Of a DNA stretch of 64,000 nucleotides, positions 9,612 to 17,935 are shown piece after piece. The translations under genes were made by a program, and so were the position numbers. This DNA comes from Paramicrobacterium fandaimingii (GTDB taxonomy: Bacteria > Actinomycetota > Actinomycetes > Actinomycetales > Microbacteriaceae). The notes under the pieces were generated by a model. That model was given only the letters and a program-made list of their open reading frames with translations, ran no database searches and was not told where the DNA came from. The stretch spans positions 2,108,001 to 2,172,000 of the forward strand of contig NZ_CP061170.1 of NCBI RefSeq assembly GCF_011751745.2. Direction: 5' to 3'. Position 1 is the first letter of the stretch. Each line of letters opens with the position of its first letter.

Positions 9612-10485
9612 TGTTGTGCCTCTCGAGCAGTCGGAAGACACCAGAGACAGCGTCATCGGGGCCGGTCACCCGAACGCCCGTGATCCCCAGCGACTCCAGC
9701 TTGTCGATCGTCGCCGATTCAGCAGCAGCAACCGAGCTCGCGAACTCACGGTGCAGCGCGCTGTCGCGCTGCAGAAACTCGGGAAGCTGCTCGCCGTCGG
9801 CGATGTCGAGAACCTGATTGCCCTGCCAGCCCGGGTCAAGCGGGTCAGCATCGGCGATGCTGACCCAGAGCAGCTCGTGCTGGGCGCGGAGCCGCCGAAG
9901 CATCCGTGCCCTGTCATCGTCGATGACCTCATCGTCACTGATGATGACGAGGATGCTGCGCCGCCTGGTTCTGCGCGCGATGTACGAGAGCAGCAGATCG
10001 AGGTCGCTCAGCCCTGCGTCGGGAACGGCCCGGGCCTTGATGCGCCCGAGCACCTGCTCCACATGCGATTCTGTGCCCGCTCCCGGCATCGAGTGCACGC
10101 CGTCGGCATCGCCGAAGACCAGCGAAACATGGTCGCCGTGCCGGTGAGCGAGGTACCCGACGATGCCAGCGACAAGCACCGCCGTCTCACGCTTGGGCTC
10201 GCCCGACGCTCCGATCGCCGCCATGTTGCGGCCGGTATCGACGACAAAGGTCACGAGGTGCTTGCGCATCGCGACGTAGAGCCGAATGTACGGCGTTCCA
10301 TTGCGAGCCGTCGCCTTCCAATCGATGTCACGCACCTCGTCGCCGGGAACATACGGGCGCAGTTCTTCGAATTCGTGGCTCTTACCGTGCATCACCGATG
10401 CGTATTCGCCATCGAGCAGGCCGCGAACCCGCCTGTGCGCGCGGATCGACAGCTTCGACTTCACACGATAAAGCAGACCCGTCAT
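9598..10485 (-). CDS. DUF58 domain protein
   Basis: A 295-residue protein with the DUF58 signature: RPYVPGDEVRDIDWKATAR (43-61), followed by a VWA-like region with FVVDTGRNM. DUF58 proteins are constant partners of MoxR ATPases and VWA proteins. No biochemical role is firmly established; they are generally regarded as scaffold or adaptor proteins of the MoxR system. It starts 8 bases after the moxR stop and overlaps the next gene, consistent with translational coupling. Confidence 0.85.
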   Translation of the reverse strand: MTGLLYRVKSKLSIRAHRRVRGLLDGEYASVMHGKSHEFEELRPYVPGDEVRDIDWKATARNGTPYIRLYVAMRKHLVTFVVDTGRNMAAIGASGEPKRETAVLVAGIVGYLAHRHGDHVSLVFGDADGVHSMPGAGTESHVEQVLGRIKARAVPDAGLSDLDLLLSYIARRTRRRSILVIISDDEVIDDDRARMLRRLRAQHELLWVSIADADPLDPGWQGNQVLDIADGEQLPEFLQRDSALHREFASSVAAAESATIDKLESLGITGVRVTGPDDAVSGVFRLLERHNSGRR

Positions 10486-10493
10486 GTGTCAGC

Positions 10494-11495
10494 TCACGGA
10501 ACCTGAACGGCGGCGAAGCACGCATCGATGATCGTCTCGGGGCTCACGCCGTCGGCATCCGCCTCGAAGTTCAAGATCATGCGGTGCCGCAGCACGTGGT
10601 GCCGAAAAGCCTTCACGTCGTCGGGGATGACATGGTCGCGGCCGTTCAGCACCGCGAGCGCACGCGCGGCCGATGCGAATGCGATGCTCGCGCGAGGGCT
10701 CGCCCCGTACTCGACGTAACGCGAGAGGGACTCGGGCAGGTACTGACTCGTGTGGCGTGTGACATAGACCGCCTGAACGAGGTAATTGAGCACCGACGGG
10801 TCGAGGTATACGCGCCGCGTCAGCTGCTGAAGGTACGTCACGTCGTCGAGGGTGACGTCGGCCGCGGCGTCATCGCCGTCGTACACACCGCTTCCGGCGC
10901 GGCGCACGATCTCTGCCTCGTCGGCAATCGACGGGTAGCCGAGAACGTCCTTGATGAGAAACCGGTCAAGCTGGGCCTCGGGCAGGTGGTATGTGCCCTC
11001 CTGCTCAATGGGGTTCTGCGTCGCGAGAACGAGGAAGGGCGTGGGCAGCTCGTGAATCTCGCCGCCGATCGAGGTCTGCCGCTCCTGCATCGCTTCCAGC
11101 ATGGCCGACTGCGTTTTCGCACTCGCCCTGTTGATCTCGTCGAGCAGAACGAAGTTCGCGTGGATCGGGCCAAGCTGGGTGAAGAACGCGCGCGCTCCCG
11201 GATCGAAGATCTGCGTGCCGACGATGTCGGAGGGAAGCAGGTCGGGTGTGCACTGAATGCGCTGAAACTTCGCCCGCACGGCATCCGCGATCGCCTCTGC
11301 CGCTGTGGTCTTCGCGAGCCCGGGAACACTCTCAAGCAGCACGTGGCCGCCCGTCATCAGGGCAACAAGCAGGCTTGTCCGCAGACCGGACTGACCGACG
11401 ACCTTCGTGCTGTACGACCGCACGATCGTCTCGAGGATGCGCCCGGCGCGATCCATTTCATTCGGGGAAAGGGATGCGTCCTGAGACTGATTCAC
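10494..11495 (-). CDS. MoxR family AAA+ ATPase
   Basis: A 333-residue AAA+ ATPase with Walker A in ESVPGLAKTTAAE (55-67) and Walker B FVLLDEINRA (115-124), followed by sensor 1 (ATQNP) and the C-terminal lid. MoxR ATPases act as chaperone-like machines with VWA proteins. The frame is open 52 codons further upstream, but that part is Arg/Pro-rich and unlike the family; the GTG at 11493-11495 has GGAGA seven bases upstream and gives the usual start. It is the first gene of the six-gene operon; the 76 bases before it contain TACACT, a possible -10. Confidence 0.88.
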   Translation of the reverse strand: MNQSQDASLSPNEMDRAGRILETIVRSYSTKVVGQSGLRTSLLVALMTGGHVLLESVPGLAKTTAAEAIADAVRAKFQRIQCTPDLLPSDIVGTQIFDPGARAFFTQLGPIHANFVLLDEINRASAKTQSAMLEAMQERQTSIGGEIHELPTPFLVLATQNPIEQEGTYHLPEAQLDRFLIKDVLGYPSIADEAEIVRRAGSGVYDGDDAAADVTLDDVTYLQQLTRRVYLDPSVLNYLVQAVYVTRHTSQYLPESLSRYVEYGASPRASIAFASAARALAVLNGRDHVIPDDVKAFRHHVLRHRMILNFEADADGVSPETIIDACFAAVQVP

Positions 11496-11571
11496 GTGGG
11501 TTCTCTCCGATGGTCTGCGAAGCGGTGCGGGAGACAGTGTATCCACGTCGCATGGGCGGACTCTGGGCTGT

Positions 11572-12726
11572 TCAGCCGACCGAGATCGTCGGGGAGCCCG
11601 TCGACGTTTCTGCCGACGGCATCTCAGCGGCAATGCGGTTCGCCTCGGCAATCAGAGTCTCAACGATCTCTGACTCGGGCACGGTCTTGATGACCTCACC
11701 CTTGACGAAGATCTGGCCCTTTCCGTTGCCCGATGCAACGCCGAGGTCTGCTTCGCGCGCTTCACCCGGTCCATTGACAACGCAGCCCATCACGGCAACG
11801 CGCAGCGGAACCGACATGCCTTCCAAGCCGGCTGTGACCTCATCCGCCAGAGTGTAGACATCAACTTGGGCGCGCCCGCAGCTGGGGCACGAGACGATCT
11901 CGAGCTTGCGCTCACGCAGGTTGAGCGACTGCAGAATCTGCAGTCCGACCTTCACCTCTTCGACGGGAGGGGCGCTGAGCGACACGCGAATCGTGTCGCC
12001 GATGCCTTCAGAAAGGAGGATGCCGAAAGCTGTGGCGCTCTTGATTGTGCCTTGAAAAGCGGGGCCCGCTTCGGTCACGCCAAGGTGCAGCGGCCAATCG
12101 CCGCGCTCGGCAAGCATGCGATACGCCTTCACCATCACGATCGGGTCGTTGTGCTTCACCGAGATCTTGAAATCGTGGAAGTCATGCTCTTCAAAGAGGC
12201 TCGCCTCCCACACGGCACTCTCGACGAGAGCCTCCGGTGTCGCCTTTCCGTATTTCTCGAGAAGGCGCCTGTCGAGCGAACCCGCGTTCACGCCGATTCG
12301 AAGCGACACGCCAGCTGCTTTCGCCCGCCTCGCGATCTCGCCAACCTGATCATCGAACTTGCGAATGTTGCCTGGATTTACCCTCACGGCCGCGCAGCCA
12401 GCGTCGATTGCCGAGAACACGTAGTTCGGTTGAAAGTGAATGTCGGCGATAACCGGAATCTGGCTCTTCTGGGCAATCGCGGGCAACGCCTCGGCGTCGT
12501 CGCGCGTCGGCACGGCGACGCGCACGATATCGCACCCGGATGCCGTAAGTTCGGCGATCTGCTGAAGCGTCTCGTTGATCTTCGTCGTCGGCGTTGTCGT
12601 CATCGACTGCACGCTGACGGGTGCTCCGCCGCCGACGAGCACCTTGCCCACCCTGATCTGCCGCGTTACGCGGCGGGGGGCGAGGGTTTCGGGCACGTTC
12701 GGCATACCGAGGTTCACTGCTGGCAC
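11572..12726 (-). CDS. ispG: 4-hydroxy-3-methylbut-2-enyl diphosphate synthase (IspG/GcpE)
   Basis: Performs the reductive step of the MEP isoprenoid pathway that makes HMBPP from MEcPP, using a 4Fe-4S cluster. The 384-residue protein has the cluster cysteines C280 and C283 (CPSCGR) and C315 ([10 protein letters not shown]), with E322 as the likely fourth ligand, and the TIM-barrel region before them. The GTG start at 12724-12726 fits [19 protein letters not shown], typical of the family in Microbacteriaceae. TAGGAT lies 7 bases before the GTG with no Shine-Dalgarno sequence, suggesting a leaderless mRNA. In many actinobacteria ispG directly follows rseP and dxr; here about 6.6 kb separates it from rseP. 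Confidence 0.97.
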   Translation of the reverse strand: MPAVNLGMPNVPETLAPRRVTRQIRVGKVLVGGGAPVSVQSMTTTPTTKINETLQQIAELTASGCDIVRVAVPTRDDAEALPAIAQKSQIPVIADIHFQPNYVFSAIDAGCAAVRVNPGNIRKFDDQVGEIARRAKAAGVSLRIGVNAGSLDRRLLEKYGKATPEALVESAVWEASLFEEHDFHDFKISVKHNDPIVMVKAYRMLAERGDWPLHLGVTEAGPAFQGTIKSATAFGILLSEGIGDTIRVSLSAPPVEEVKVGLQILQSLNLRERKLEIVSCPSCGRAQVDVYTLADEVTAGLEGMSVPLRVAVMGCVVNGPGEAREADLGVASGNGKGQIFVKGEVIKTVPESEIVETLIAEANRIAAEMPSAETSTGSPTISVG

Positions 12727-12733
12727 GTCGATA

Positions 12734-12739
12734 ATCCTA
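12734..12739 (-). promoter_or_regulatory. Putative -10 of a leaderless ispG transcript
   Basis: TAGGAT on the minus strand is followed by 7 bases and the GTG of ispG; there is no Shine-Dalgarno sequence. Confidence 0.5.
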
Positions 12740-12743
12740 CGAC

Positions 12744-12778
12744 CTCGCCGTGCGCGCCTCCTGGGAGTGCACGGCGAG
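12744..12778 (-). terminator. Hairpin after scoB
   Basis: Perfect 10-bp arms CTCGCCGTGC (12744-12753) and GCACGGCGAG (12769-12778) enclose 15 bases just downstream of the CoA-transferase genes and upstream of ispG. There is no U-tract, so it may be a GC-rich terminator or an RNA-processing hairpin. Confidence 0.55.
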
Positions 12779-12792
12779 CCTCTCTGCTTCCG

Positions 12793-13431
12793 TCACCGCA
12801 GGGCGACGGTGAGCTCCGGTTCCGTGAGTTCAATTACCTCATCGGCGGTGACGCCGGGAGCGGTCTCGACGAGGGTCAGCCCTTCATCTGTCACGTCGAT
12901 AACGGCGAGATCTGTGATGATCCTGTCAACGACGCCACGACCGGTAAGCGGAAGCGAGCATTCGGAGACGATCTTCGGGCTGCCGTCTTTCGCCGTGTGC
13001 GTCATCAACACGATCACGCGCCGCGCACCGTGTACGAGGTCCATGCCTCCGCCAGGGCCCTTCACCATTTTCCCCGGAATCATCCAGTTCGCCAGATCAC
13101 CGGAGCCCGACACTTGCATGGCGCCGAGTATCGCCGCATCGATCTTGCCTCCGCGAATCATGGCGAAACTCAGAGCCGAATCGAAGAACGCCGTGCCCGG
13201 AAGAGTCGTCACCGTCTCTTTTCCCGCGTTGATGAGGTCAGGGTCGACGTTCTCGTCCGTCGGGTAGGGCCCGACGCCGAGAATTCCGTTTTCCGACTGC
13301 AGTGTGACCGTGACGCCCTCGGGAACGTAGTTGGGAACGAGCGTCGGCAGCCCGATTCCCAGGTTGACATAGGCGCCATCTGTCAGCTCACGGGCTGCGC
13401 GGGCGGCCATCTCCGTGCGTGTGAGGCTCAT
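12793..13431 (-). CDS. scoB: Succinyl-CoA:3-ketoacid CoA-transferase, subunit B
   Basis: With subunit A, transfers CoA from succinyl-CoA to acetoacetate, the entry step of ketone body use. The 212-residue protein carries the catalytic glutamate in LQSENGILG (E47) and glycine-rich stretches such as [12 protein letters not shown]. The start ATG at 13429-13431 overlaps the stop of the A subunit (ATGA), which rejects the longer open frame upstream. With the divergent thiolase it forms an acetoacetate-to-acetyl-CoA module. A closely related 3-oxoadipate CoA-transferase function cannot be excluded from sequence alone. Confidence 0.88.
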   Translation of the reverse strand: MSLTRTEMAARAARELTDGAYVNLGIGLPTLVPNYVPEGVTVTLQSENGILGVGPYPTDENVDPDLINAGKETVTTLPGTAFFDSALSFAMIRGGKIDAAILGAMQVSGSGDLANWMIPGKMVKGPGGGMDLVHGARRVIVLMTHTAKDGSPKIVSECSLPLTGRGVVDRIITDLAVIDVTDEGLTLVETAPGVTADEVIELTEPELTVALR

Positions 13432-14213
13432 GACCCCGCTCCTTCCGACTCGCGAACCGTTCGGCGTTCCACACGTTTTTCGATGTCGGAACCGACCTCG
13501 ACAACGCGGTGCACGAAGACGCCGGGCAGATGCACGGCATCCGGCTCGATCTCCCCCGGTTCCACAAGCTCTTCCACCTGCGCAATGCACACGCGGCCCG
13601 ACATCGCCGCGAGCGGCGAGAAGTTGCGAGCCGACTTGGTGAAGACGAGGTTGCCGTGCCTGTCGCCGCGCTTGGCGTGCACAATGGAGAAGTCTGTCGT
13701 TATGGCTTCTTCAAGCACGAAGGGCTTGGGCACGCCGTCGACGTCGAACGTTCGGGTGTCTTTCGGCTTCGAGCTGTCAGCGATCGAGCCGTCTGGCGCG
13801 TAACGTCGTGGCAGACCGCCCTCGGCCATTTGGGTGCCGACGCCCGTCTGCGTGTAGAACGCCGCGATGCCCGATCCTCCAGCACGCAGCTTCTCTGCGA
13901 GTGTTCCCTGCGGGGTGAGGTTCACTGTGAGCTCGCCCGAAAGGTACTGTCGCTCGAACTCCTTGTTCTCGCCAACGTACGACGACGTCATTGTGCTGAT
14001 GCGACGAGCACCAAGCAGAAGACCAAGCCCCCAGTCGTCAACGCCGCAATTGTTGCTGACGACCGAGAGATCGTCGCTCCCGTGCTCGAGCAGCGCGGCG
14101 ATGAGCACCATCGGAATGCCGCAGAGCCCGAATCCGCCGACGGCGAGTGATGCTCCGCTCGGAATATCTGCTACCGCTTCTTCCGCGCTTCCGATCGTCT
14201 TGTCCATGGTCAT
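13428..14213 (-). CDS. scoA: Succinyl-CoA:3-ketoacid CoA-transferase, subunit A
   Basis: The A subunit of the two-protein CoA-transferase, 261 residues. It shows the family signature [15 protein letters not shown] near residues 23-37 and the conserved [11 protein letters not shown] region. ATG at 14211-14213 with GGAGG upstream. It is the first gene of the scoA-scoB operon, divergent from the thiolase gene across a 160-bp intergenic region that must hold both promoters. Confidence 0.88.
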   Translation of the reverse strand: MTMDKTIGSAEEAVADIPSGASLAVGGFGLCGIPMVLIAALLEHGSDDLSVVSNNCGVDDWGLGLLLGARRISTMTSSYVGENKEFERQYLSGELTVNLTPQGTLAEKLRAGGSGIAAFYTQTGVGTQMAEGGLPRRYAPDGSIADSSKPKDTRTFDVDGVPKPFVLEEAITTDFSIVHAKRGDRHGNLVFTKSARNFSPLAAMSGRVCIAQVEELVEPGEIEPDAVHLPGVFVHRVVEVGSDIEKRVERRTVRESEGAGS

Positions 14214-14373
14214 GACCGCACCTCCGTTGCTGCACGTCGATCCGCCCCTTCACGCGCACGGATCACCTTCGCCATCCAATCTACTGGCAATCCGCGCGCA
14301 CTCGGTCGCCGCGTCTCTGACATGCGAAGCTAGAACCGGTAGAAACATCAGAACTGACAAAGGGGTCATCACC

Positions 14374-15558
14374 ATGACACACAACGAAGTCGTCATTCTC
14401 GGCGGCGCCCGCACGCCGTTCACAAGACTGCTCGGGTCGCTCGCCTCGCTCACGGCCGTCGATCTCGGGTCGGCAGCCGTCACGGGCGCGCTGCGCTCGA
14501 GCGGCATCGAGCCCACCGACGTGGATCACGTCATTCTGGGTCAGGTTCTGCAGGCCGGCGCGGGCCAGAATCCCGCACGCCAGTCGGCCATCGAAGCAGG
14601 AATCGGGTGGGACGTTCCCACGCTTACCCTCAACAAGGTCTGCCTTTCAGGGCTCGTCGCGATCACCGATGCCGCACGGCTCATTCGCTCGGGTGAGGCT
14701 TCCGTGGTCGTCGCCGGAGGCCAGGAGTCCATGACAAACGCGCCACACGTTCTGCCCGGTGCGCGAAAGGGCTTCAAGTACGGCGAGACGGCGCTTCTCG
14801 ACGTCGCCGCGCACGATGGACTCACCGACGCATTCGACAGGGTGTCGATGGGTCTGTCGACGGAACGCCACAACGCGCCGCTCGGCATCTCCCGTGAGAG
14901 CCAGGATGCCCTCGCCGCGGCCTCGCACGTGCGCGCGGCAGCCGCTACCGCTGACGGTGTCTTCGACTCGGAGATCGTTTCTGTCGACGTGCCCGGACGC
15001 AAGGGATCCGTCACGGTCGTCGATGCCGATGAAGGCATCAGGGCCGACTCCACACCGGAATCGCTGTCACGGCTGCGTCCGGCCTTCGATCCCGAAGGAA
15101 CCATCACGGCGGGCAACTCCTCTCCTCTGAGCGATGGGGCGGCCGCGGTCGTCGTCGCCGACCGCGCCTGGGCAGACGAACGCGGACTCGAGTGGCTTGC
15201 CGTTGTGCGCTCCCCCGGACAGGTTGCCGGGCCCGACACGTCACTGCATTCTCAGCCATCGCGCGCCATCGAGCACGCCCTCGGCCGCGAGGGATGGGGC
15301 GTCGGCGATCTGGACCTCGTGGAGATCAACGAAGCGTTTGCCGCTGTCGGCATTCAGTCGATGCGCGATCTGAACCTGTCTGACGACATCGTCAACATTC
15401 ACGGGGGCGCCATCGCGATCGGGCACCCAATCGGCGCATCGGGAGCGCGACTTGCACTGCACGCGGCGCTCGAGCTCTCGCGGCGCGGCTCAGGCAAAGC
15501 CGCCGTGTCACTCTGCGGCGGCGGCGGGCAAGGCGAAGCGCTTCTGCTCGAACGATGA
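14374..15558 (+). CDS. Acetyl-CoA C-acetyltransferase (thiolase)
   Basis: Condenses or cleaves acetoacetyl-CoA/acetyl-CoA. The 394-residue enzyme has the nucleophile C90 (LNKVCLSGL), NEAFA, H351 (GHPIGASG) and the second active cysteine C381 (SLCGGGGQG), all in the right order. ATG at 14374 with AAAGGGG upstream; the longer frame to 13867 only overlaps scoA antisense. The divergent pairing with scoAB suggests acetoacetate is activated by ScoAB and split by this thiolase. It could also serve beta-oxidation or polyhydroxybutyrate-type metabolism. Confidence 0.93.
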   Translation: MTHNEVVILGGARTPFTRLLGSLASLTAVDLGSAAVTGALRSSGIEPTDVDHVILGQVLQAGAGQNPARQSAIEAGIGWDVPTLTLNKVCLSGLVAITDAARLIRSGEASVVVAGGQESMTNAPHVLPGARKGFKYGETALLDVAAHDGLTDAFDRVSMGLSTERHNAPLGISRESQDALAAASHVRAAAATADGVFDSEIVSVDVPGRKGSVTVVDADEGIRADSTPESLSRLRPAFDPEGTITAGNSSPLSDGAAAVVVADRAWADERGLEWLAVVRSPGQVAGPDTSLHSQPSRAIEHALGREGWGVGDLDLVEINEAFAAVGIQSMRDLNLSDDIVNIHGGAIAIGHPIGASGARLALHAALELSRRGSGKAAVSLCGGGGQGEALLLER

Positions 15559-15563
15559 CACAC

Positions 15564-15604
15564 GGATGCCGTCGACCGACGCTGAACGTCGGCCGACGGC
15601 ATCC
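15564..15604. terminator. Strong bidirectional terminator hairpin
   Basis: Arms GGATGCCGTCG (15564-15574) and CGACGGCATCC (15594-15604) are perfectly complementary and extend inward through CCGAC/GTCGG after one mismatch, leaving a 7-base loop. It sits exactly between the convergent thiolase and SHOCT genes, so it probably ends both transcripts. Confidence 0.75.
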
Positions 15605-15610
15605 GGGAGC

Positions 15611-15928
15611 CTAATCGCCGGAATTCGCGCGAAGCACCTCGAGGCGTGCACGATACTCCACCTCGTCGATGTCCCCGTTCGCATACCGCTCTGCGAGCGT
15701 CTTCTCTGCACCGCGCCGCGGCGAGTGTTCGCTCTTCCATCGTGTGATCGCGTCGCGGCGGCGACGGAACATGAATGTGAACAGCAGGGCGAAGACGGCG
15801 ATCCAGAACAGAGGAATCAGCAGAAACCACCAGCCGGGTCCGCCATATCCTCCCGAGAAGTGGTCGGAGAAGGGGCCCGTGGCAAGTGTTGTGACAAGTG
15901 GTGAGGTGACGAGTGCTGCGGAAAGCAT
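15611..15928 (-). CDS. SHOCT-domain membrane protein
   Basis: A 105-residue protein with N-terminal hydrophobic residues, a clear membrane helix (about 33-53, in GPGWWFLLIPLFWIAVFALL), a basic stretch with RRRR, and a C-terminal SHOCT motif (AERYANGDIDEVEYRARLEVL). SHOCT modules are short two-helix pieces of unclear role, often on small membrane proteins. The ATG at 15928 lacks a good ribosome-binding site and the frame is open upstream, so the start is uncertain. A palindrome about 100 bases upstream resembles the operator of the neighbouring two-component system, so it may be a member of that regulon. Confidence 0.7.
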   Translation of the reverse strand: MLSAALVTSPLVTTLATGPFSDHFSGGYGGPGWWFLLIPLFWIAVFALLFTFMFRRRRDAITRWKSEHSPRRGAEKTLAERYANGDIDEVEYRARLEVLRANSGD

Positions 15929-16026
15929 GGTGTGCCAATCTGTGACGCGAGTTCGGCCCGATTGAGCCGATATATCAAGCGTCGTCGAGCCGGTGATCAT
16001 GCACATCGGCCCAGGGAAGTCACCTG

Positions 16027-16048
16027 CCCTACTCCCCGGGGAGCAGGG
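16027..16048. promoter_or_regulatory. Imperfect palindrome resembling the MFS/histidine kinase operator
   Basis: CCCTACTCCCC (16027-16037) is followed directly by GGGGAGCAGGG (16038-16048): 10 of 11 positions are complementary. The core TACTCCCC-GGGAG is shared with the palindrome at 17895-17920. It lies between the response regulator stop and the SHOCT gene, so it may be a second operator, or alternatively a terminator hairpin for the regulator gene. Confidence 0.5.
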
Positions 16049-16049
16049 T

Positions 16050-16709
16050 TCAGATGCTCCCCGGCCGCACAAGCTGCGTCTCGTATGCGATGATCACCAG
16101 CTGCACGCGGTCACGGGCGCCGAGTTTGCCCAGAATGCGCGACACATGCGTCTTGGCGGTGAGCGGACTGAGAAAAAGGCGCTGGGCGATCTCGTCGTTT
16201 GTCAGGCCCTCACCGACGAGCGCGAGCACCTCGCGTTCCCGCTCGGTCAGCGCCTCGAGCGAGTGAACCTGCGGAGGGCGGATGCTGCCGGCGACACGTT
16301 CGAGCAGTCGCTTCGTCACCGTTGGGGAGAGCAGCGCATCACCGCGCGCTGCGACCCGAACGGACCGAATGAGCTCGACCGGCTCGGTGTCTTTCACGAG
16401 AAACCCGCTGGCGCCCGCGGAGATCGCCCGCGCAACGTACTCGTCGAGCTCGAACGTCGTCACGATCACGATGCTGCACTCGGCGAGCGCGGGGTCGGCG
16501 ACCAACTGCTCCGTCGCCCACAGTCCGTCGCCAGAGGGCATCCTGATGTCCATGAGAATGACGTCGGGCTTCGCCTGCGTTGCCAGGGCGACAATCTCTT
16601 CCCCCGTCGCGGCTTCGCCCACGACGTCGATGTCGGGCTCAGCCTCGAGCAGCGACCGGAACCCAGCCCGAATCAACTGCTGGTCGTCAGCGAGTGCCAC
16701 ACGGATCAT
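16050..16709 (-). CDS. NarL/LuxR-type response regulator
   Basis: A 219-residue DNA-binding response regulator. The receiver domain has D8/D9, phosphoacceptor D54 (ILMDIRMP) and K106 (FLVKD); the LuxR-type helix-turn-helix follows (LTEREREVLALVGEGLTNDE, about 153-172, and KTHVSRILGKLGARDR). Its ATG overlaps the kinase stop (ATGA), so the two proteins form a cognate pair. The palindromes at 17895-17920 and 16027-16048 are its likeliest binding sites, since NarL-type dimers bind inverted repeats; that link is inference. Confidence 0.93.
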   Translation of the reverse strand: MIRVALADDQQLIRAGFRSLLEAEPDIDVVGEAATGEEIVALATQAKPDVILMDIRMPSGDGLWATEQLVADPALAECSIVIVTTFELDEYVARAISAGASGFLVKDTEPVELIRSVRVAARGDALLSPTVTKRLLERVAGSIRPPQVHSLEALTEREREVLALVGEGLTNDEIAQRLFLSPLTAKTHVSRILGKLGARDRVQLVIIAYETQLVRPGSI

Positions 16710-17842
16710 GTCGCTTCCTTTCCCAGGGGAAGATACGCGGTAACCGTCGTCCCCGATGCTCCCGTCTCGACCTGCAGAGATCCGCCGAGCAGTTCGGCGC
16801 GCTCGCGCATTCCGAGCACACCGTTTCCGCTCTCGCGCGCCCCGCCGCGACCGTCGTCGGCGACGCGGACAACGAGATCGCGGCCCTGGCGGGCGACGGT
16901 CACGACAGCGCGCGCCGCATGAGCATGCCTGACGACGTTTGTGAGGGACTCCTGCACGATGCGGTAGGCGGCCTGCTGCACCGTATCGGGAACGTCACCG
17001 GCCTCGGTCTGCTGCGACGACACCTCAACGGCGGTGATCGCACGCAGGAGATCGTCGATCTGCGTGAGCCCCGGGGCAGGCGTCAGCGGGGCCTCATCGC
17101 CGCGCAGAACATCGAGCACGCCGCGCACCTCATCGAGGGCATCCTTGCTCGTTGTCTTGATGTGCTGAAGAGCCGTGCGCGCCTGCTCAGGCTGGGCATC
17201 CATGAGGTGAAGGCCGACGCCGGCCTGCACCGAGATCTGCGACAGCGAGTGCGCGATCACATCGTGCAGCTCACGAGCGATCCGAACCCGCTCATCGCGC
17301 TCAGCGCGTGCCCTCTGCTCGCGAATGCGCTGCCAGCGCTCCCGACTGCGCTGTCGGCGATGCCGAATCGACTCGCCGATCACGATAAGGATACCGAGAG
17401 CAAGCGTCGTGCCGACGATGCGTGCGGGGTGCCAGTTCAGCCCCGCCGCGCCTCCGAACAGCAGCACCGTGCTCCACGCAATGACGAGGGCGATGTACAC
17501 CCACAGCCGTTCTCCGCGGATGAGCGCGATGACGACGCCGAAGATCATCGCGATCGGAGGCGGCTGCGGAACCGGTGCGAGCAGAAGATCTGCCGCTGCC
17601 GCCGCGATCGTGATGACCACGACGGGCCCGGGGAACCGGCGAGCAAAGCTGAGCGCAACGGGGCCGATGAGCGCAACGACGATGGCGAGCGCCCCCTGCG
17701 CGCTCGGCGCGTCGCCCGTCCGTTCCAGCGCCCACAGCGTTCCGCCCAGCTGCACGACGGCAGACAGAACGACGGGAAGCCAGAGACGGAGCGCCTGCGG
17801 CATCCGAAATCTCGCCGGCTCCGGGCCGCTTATCGTGTGCAT
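16706..17842 (-). CDS. Sensor histidine kinase (HisKA_3 type)
   Basis: A 378-residue membrane kinase. It has several hydrophobic segments between about 20 and 160, then the phosphoacceptor H193 in RIARELHDVIAHSLSQ, and a short HATPase_c domain with NVVRHA and a DDGRGG G-box. There is no large extracellular domain, so the signal is probably sensed within or at the membrane. ATG at 17840-17842; TAAGCT lies 6 bases upstream with no Shine-Dalgarno sequence, so leaderless. Divergent from the MFS gene over a 93-bp region containing a long palindrome. Confidence 0.92.
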   Translation of the reverse strand: MHTISGPEPARFRMPQALRLWLPVVLSAVVQLGGTLWALERTGDAPSAQGALAIVVALIGPVALSFARRFPGPVVVITIAAAAADLLLAPVPQPPPIAMIFGVVIALIRGERLWVYIALVIAWSTVLLFGGAAGLNWHPARIVGTTLALGILIVIGESIRHRRQRSRERWQRIREQRARAERDERVRIARELHDVIAHSLSQISVQAGVGLHLMDAQPEQARTALQHIKTTSKDALDEVRGVLDVLRGDEAPLTPAPGLTQIDDLLRAITAVEVSSQQTEAGDVPDTVQQAAYRIVQESLTNVVRHAHAARAVVTVARQGRDLVVRVADDGRGGARESGNGVLGMRERAELLGGSLQVETGASGTTVTAYLPLGKEAT

Positions 17843-17848
17843 AGATGG

Positions 17849-17854
17849 AGCTTA
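17849..17854 (-). promoter_or_regulatory. Putative -10 of a leaderless histidine kinase transcript
   Basis: TAAGCT on the minus strand is followed by 6 bases and the ATG of the kinase gene. The operator-like palindrome begins about 40 bases further upstream. Confidence 0.5.
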
Positions 17855-17894
17855 CGGCCAGAGACTCCGCGAATGCGCCCTGCTCACGGAGACC

Positions 17895-17920
17895 CCGCAT
17901 ACTCCCCAGGGAGTATGCGG
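17895..17920. promoter_or_regulatory. 26-bp palindrome in the kinase/MFS divergent promoter
   Basis: Perfect 12-bp arms: CCGCATACTCCC (17895-17906), a CA spacer, then GGGAGTATGCGG (17909-17920). It ends 3 bases before the likely -10 (TAGAGT, 17924-17929) of the MFS gene, so it covers the -35 area. The symmetry and location suggest a dimeric regulator, most simply the adjacent NarL-type regulator. Confidence 0.75.
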
Positions 17921-17923
17921 TCA

Positions 17924-17929
17924 TAGAGT
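17924..17929 (+). promoter_or_regulatory. Putative -10 of a leaderless MFS transcript
   Basis: TAGAGT is followed by 6 bases and the GTG of the MFS gene. It abuts the 26-bp palindrome. Confidence 0.5.
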
Positions 17930-17935
17930 GGAGCG

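Noticed and set aside
11496..11651. 52-codon N-terminal extension of the MoxR ATPase
   Set aside because: It overlaps ispG, is Arg/Pro-rich and unlike MoxR proteins; a GTG with ribosome-binding site at 11495 fits better.
11866..13803. A 645-codon open frame on the plus strand
   Set aside because: It is antisense to ispG, scoB and scoA, has no recognisable domains and an Arg/His-rich composition typical of antisense frames in high-GC DNA.
14214..14373. An operator in the scoA/thiolase divergent region
   Set aside because: I found no convincing inverted repeat there.
16027..16048. Simple intrinsic terminator for the response regulator gene
   Set aside because: It could form a hairpin, but it has no T-run and shares its core with the operator-like palindrome at 17895-17920, so I list it as a possible operator instead.
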